Virus record (IMG/VR): IMGVR_UViG_3300009610_000054
Coordinates: 1-39,884 of that record
DNA: 39,884 nt
Direction: 5' to 3' (one strand)
Source: a virus
The position numbers and the translations under genes are program-made. The notes below the pieces were generated by a model. It was not told the DNA's origin. It ran no database searches and saw only the letters and a list, made by a program, of their open reading frames with translations. Below, in pieces: positions 37,960 through 39,884 of this stretch. Position 1 is the first letter of the stretch; each line of letters begins with the position of its first letter.

Positions 37960-37978
37960 AGTATAGCAGACGTGTCAA
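37960..37978 (-). promoter_or_regulatory. Extended -10 promoter TGC-TATACT
   Basis: On the minus strand TATACT (37965-37960) is preceded by TGC. A TTGACA (37978-37973) is present but only 7 bases upstream, too close for a normal -35. The -10 resembles the SprT promoter (TGC-TATAGT) and the regulator promoter (TGC-TATGCT). Compared with the SprT promoter, ten bases including GTTTAAAC are absent from the spacer. Confidence 0.55.
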
Positions 37979-37988
37979 GTTCATATTC

Positions 37989-38201
37989 TTAGTGATGTGT
38001 TAAGTTCAGCCGATACTTCCAACCACGATGACGTTTCGGGATAAATGACAGCCAATACTGGCCACATCCGTAACCGAGGTTGGCCATCACATTCTCAATC
38101 GCGTTCTGATCTTCAGTTCCAAAAATGATACGGTTCATATGAGCGTGCTTTTTCTTTGTCCGCTCAATCACCACGATGATGTCCATCTTTCGCTTGTTCA
38201 T
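37989..38201 (-). CDS. Small basic protein (70 aa)
   Basis: From ATG 38201 (context TAAATATG) the frame MNKRKMDIIVVIERTKKKHA... is a basic alpha/beta domain ending 'RGWKYRLNLTHH'. It begins just after the SF1 helicase stop and ends before the extended -10 promoter, so it closes that unit. The N-terminal strand plus basic helix suggests nucleic-acid contact. No family recognised. Confidence 0.6.
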   Translation of the reverse strand: MNKRKMDIIVVIERTKKKHAHMNRIIFGTEDQNAIENVMANLGYGCGQYWLSFIPKRHRGWKYRLNLTHH

Positions 38202-38203
38202 AT

Positions 38204-39884
38204 TTACTCTTTCGGTTGCGCGGCCCGGACCAAAACTTTTTTGGCCCGGGTGACCGCGACGTAAAAAATGTTCGCTTCTTCGTTGGACTTGTCTTTGTTC
38301 TTGAAAGTATCTTCGATGATGCACACGCGATTCCATTCAAGGCCCTTCGCCTTATGCACCGAGGAACAGACAACCGCTTCGCGGCGGCAGTTGTCGCTGT
38401 CTTCAAAAAGATTCGTGATGCGCTGCTCGATATTCTCCACGCTGGTGCAGTCCTGCGCCACGGTCGTGAGAGTAAGCGCCTGATCCATCACCAGTTCGAC
38501 TTTCGATTGCACGTGCCGTCCACCGCTCGATTCGATGCGCTTGGTTTGCTTCTCAGCCCACGCGGAAACTTTCTTCAGGAAGTCCGGCACTGATTTGGCC
38601 TTAAATTTACGGACCTGCGCGATGATCTGCTTGCCGATGTCGCGTCCTTCGATGCGCGCGGGAATGTTGTTGCGCAGAAGCTTCAGCGCAATGCCCATCA
38701 GTGGGGCATTCAATCTTGAAACAACTGCGTCACCCACTTGGAGAGATTCAATGATCTTCTCCACGGTCGTATAAATCACTTCACCCTCGGGAGCACTCGG
38801 GGCGGCGGTGTAGTCCGAGACGATGGTCTGCGCAATCTCAACCACCAGACGGGGGCAGCGGTAAGTCGTGGTCAATCCAAGCTGCGTGGCGTTTAAACGC
38901 TGCCGCATCATGTGCATTCCATCCGACGCTGCACCGCGAAAACCATAGATGGCTTGGCGGTCATCGCCCACCACGCAGATGCGTCCATTGGACTTGCACG
39001 CGCGTTCGGCCATGAGAAGCTGGGGCATGTTCATGTCCTGCGCTTCGTCCACGGTCACTAAATCAAACCAAGGGCGAACCCAATCAGCCGCCACCGGCAA
39101 CCAAACCATGTCGTTGAAGCTAATGCGGCCACGGCCGTCGCGAATTAAGGAAGCGTGCAATACGTCAATCGCGATCTTCGCCAGTGTGGCGGAGGAAAAT
39201 TGCGTCGCGTCAGCGGCGTAGATGTCGCGCGCGTCAATAATGTCCAACACCTCGTTCAGGCTGGGGATGCCCACCGTCAGGTTCTTGCAGAAGCCCACAA
39301 GCTTGACAATCACGTTGCGCGTGTCGTCGTCGATGCGGGGCACCACTTGATCCACGCGGTCATATTCCACGCCGTCATCGGGCCGGGCATCACGCCACAT
39401 GTTCTTGATGTAAGCAAAGCCGAGAGAGTGAAGGGTCTTCACCTCAACACGCGAGTCCACGATTTTCTCCAAAGCTTCCTTCTGATTTTTCTTGTTGAAG
39501 ACCGCATAGAGAATTTTCGCTTCTGGCGCACACGAAAAAGCCTGTTTGATGGTGGTGGTCTTGCCAGTGCCAGCGCGCGCTTGCACAACGAGATTGCCGG
39601 TGCCGGTGGCGAACCACGCAAAGATGGCCTTCTGCTCGTCGGACCAAACGCGCTCGGGCTCCGGGGAAGTAACTTGCCCGGCGTATGTAGGGCCAGCCTT
39701 GCCAACGAGTGCGGTGCCGCCCACGATTTCAGCCGCCTTCTCGGCTAAGTCGGCGGCAATCATCCAACAACGGTAGGCCGAATTCCAGCGCGCGCCGAGC
39801 GCCTTAAGTTTGTCTTTCACGGGATACGTATTGCCGTGAATCTCCACGAGCCCGGCTGGAGTAGGGGCGAGAGCAATGTCATTC
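38204..39884 (-). CDS. SF1 (UvrD/PcrA-like) helicase with N-terminal accessory domain, 5' end beyond the window
   Basis: Helicase motifs: Walker A 'QARAGTGKTTT' (89-99 counted from GTG 39847), motif II 'VTVDEAQDMN' near 258, motif III 'VGDDRQAIYGFRGA', motif V 'VHKAKGLEW' and motif VI 'YVAVTRAKK' near 530. It is shorter than full UvrD (about 720 residues), lacking large 1B/2B inserts. Residues 3-40 ('IHGNTYPVKDKLKALGARWNSAYRCWMI') form a small 'ALGARW...W' module seen as an accessory domain in other DNA-processing proteins (DUF5710-like, from memory). The frame is open from GTG 39847 to the right window edge (NDIALAPTPAGL...), so the true start may lie outside. Probably a replication-fork or recombination helicase. 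GTTTAAAC is inside at 38891. Confidence 0.85.
   Translation of the reverse strand, partial: NDIALAPTPAGLVEIHGNTYPVKDKLKALGARWNSAYRCWMIAADLAEKAAEIVGGTALVGKAGPTYAGQVTSPEPERVWSDEQKAIFAWFATGTGNLVVQARAGTGKTTTIKQAFSCAPEAKILYAVFNKKNQKEALEKIVDSRVEVKTLHSLGFAYIKNMWRDARPDDGVEYDRVDQVVPRIDDDTRNVIVKLVGFCKNLTVGIPSLNEVLDIIDARDIYAADATQFSSATLAKIAIDVLHASLIRDGRGRISFNDMVWLPVAADWVRPWFDLVTVDEAQDMNMPQLLMAERACKSNGRICVVGDDRQAIYGFRGAASDGMHMMRQRLNATQLGLTTTYRCPRLVVEIAQTIVSDYTAAPSAPEGEVIYTTVEKIIESLQVGDAVVSRLNAPLMGIALKLLRNNIPARIEGRDIGKQIIAQVRKFKAKSVPDFLKKVSAWAEKQTKRIESSGGRHVQSKVELVMDQALTLTTVAQDCTSVENIEQRITNLFEDSDNCRREAVVCSSVHKAKGLEWNRVCIIEDTFKNKDKSNEEANIFYVAVTRAKKVLVRAAQPKE

Overview
This window is a contiguous piece of a tailed double-stranded DNA phage, most likely a podovirus-like (short-tailed) lytic phage. 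The GC content looks moderately high (roughly 55 %, judged by eye). No integrase, repressor/cro pair, tRNA, rRNA, CRISPR array or insertion sequence is visible. Terminase, portal and major capsid genes are absent and presumably lie beyond the left edge. Genes generally lack a Shine-Dalgarno box. Starts sit instead in an A/T-rich context such as TATCTATG, AACCTATG or TAATATG, so the host probably translates many mRNAs without SD pairing (a Bacteroidota- or Verrucomicrobiota-like lineage is possible, but the host cannot be determined here).

Left half, plus strand (1-18018): the virion module. It runs tail fibre C-terminus, small protein, adaptor/neck-like protein, beta-propeller tail-nozzle-like protein (T7 gp12-like by position and composition), an Fn3-like/Cys-rich protein split by one in-frame TGA, a tail-fibre-like protein, then four internal virion (ejection) proteins. 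These culminate in a 2184-residue polyvalent protein with an HEAFH metallopeptidase-like site. Two small virion-cluster genes follow, then a DNA-binding regulator with its own operator-rich leader, two small genes and a lipoprotein. Back-to-back terminators near 18025-18098 separate the converging transcription units.

Right half, minus strand (18225-39884): the early/replication module, read from right to left. It contains an SF1 (UvrD-like) helicase with an N-terminal accessory domain running off the right edge, many tiny ATGA-coupled genes, an RNA ligase, a nucleotide-metabolism trio (dNMP kinase-like, deoxyribosyltransferase-like, HD hydrolase), an SF2 helicase, a Cas4-like PD-(D/E)XK nuclease with a four-cysteine cluster, a probable ssDNA-binding or recombination partner, a SprT-like metalloprotease, family A DNA polymerase, AEP primase/SF3-like helicase, a phage sigma factor, a RuvC-like resolvase and an HTH-metallophosphoesterase. 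Together these supply origin unwinding, priming, synthesis, recombination, Holliday-junction processing, nucleotide supply and a transcription switch.

The main unusual signals are as follows. (1) An in-frame TAG splits the metallophosphoesterase and an in-frame TGA splits a tail protein; in both cases the downstream frame looks like genuine protein. (2) A one-base frameshift lies in the collagen-like tail fibre. (3) The 8-bp palindrome GTTTAAAC occurs ten times, one copy sitting between the -35 and -10 of an excellent early promoter. (4) A perfect 16-bp palindrome occurs twice inside genes on opposite strands. (5) An 18-bp motif that includes the start codon (consensus CGCACYKTTTAGTAKATG) recurs at gene starts and is a candidate target of the phage sigma factor, possibly giving leaderless mRNAs.
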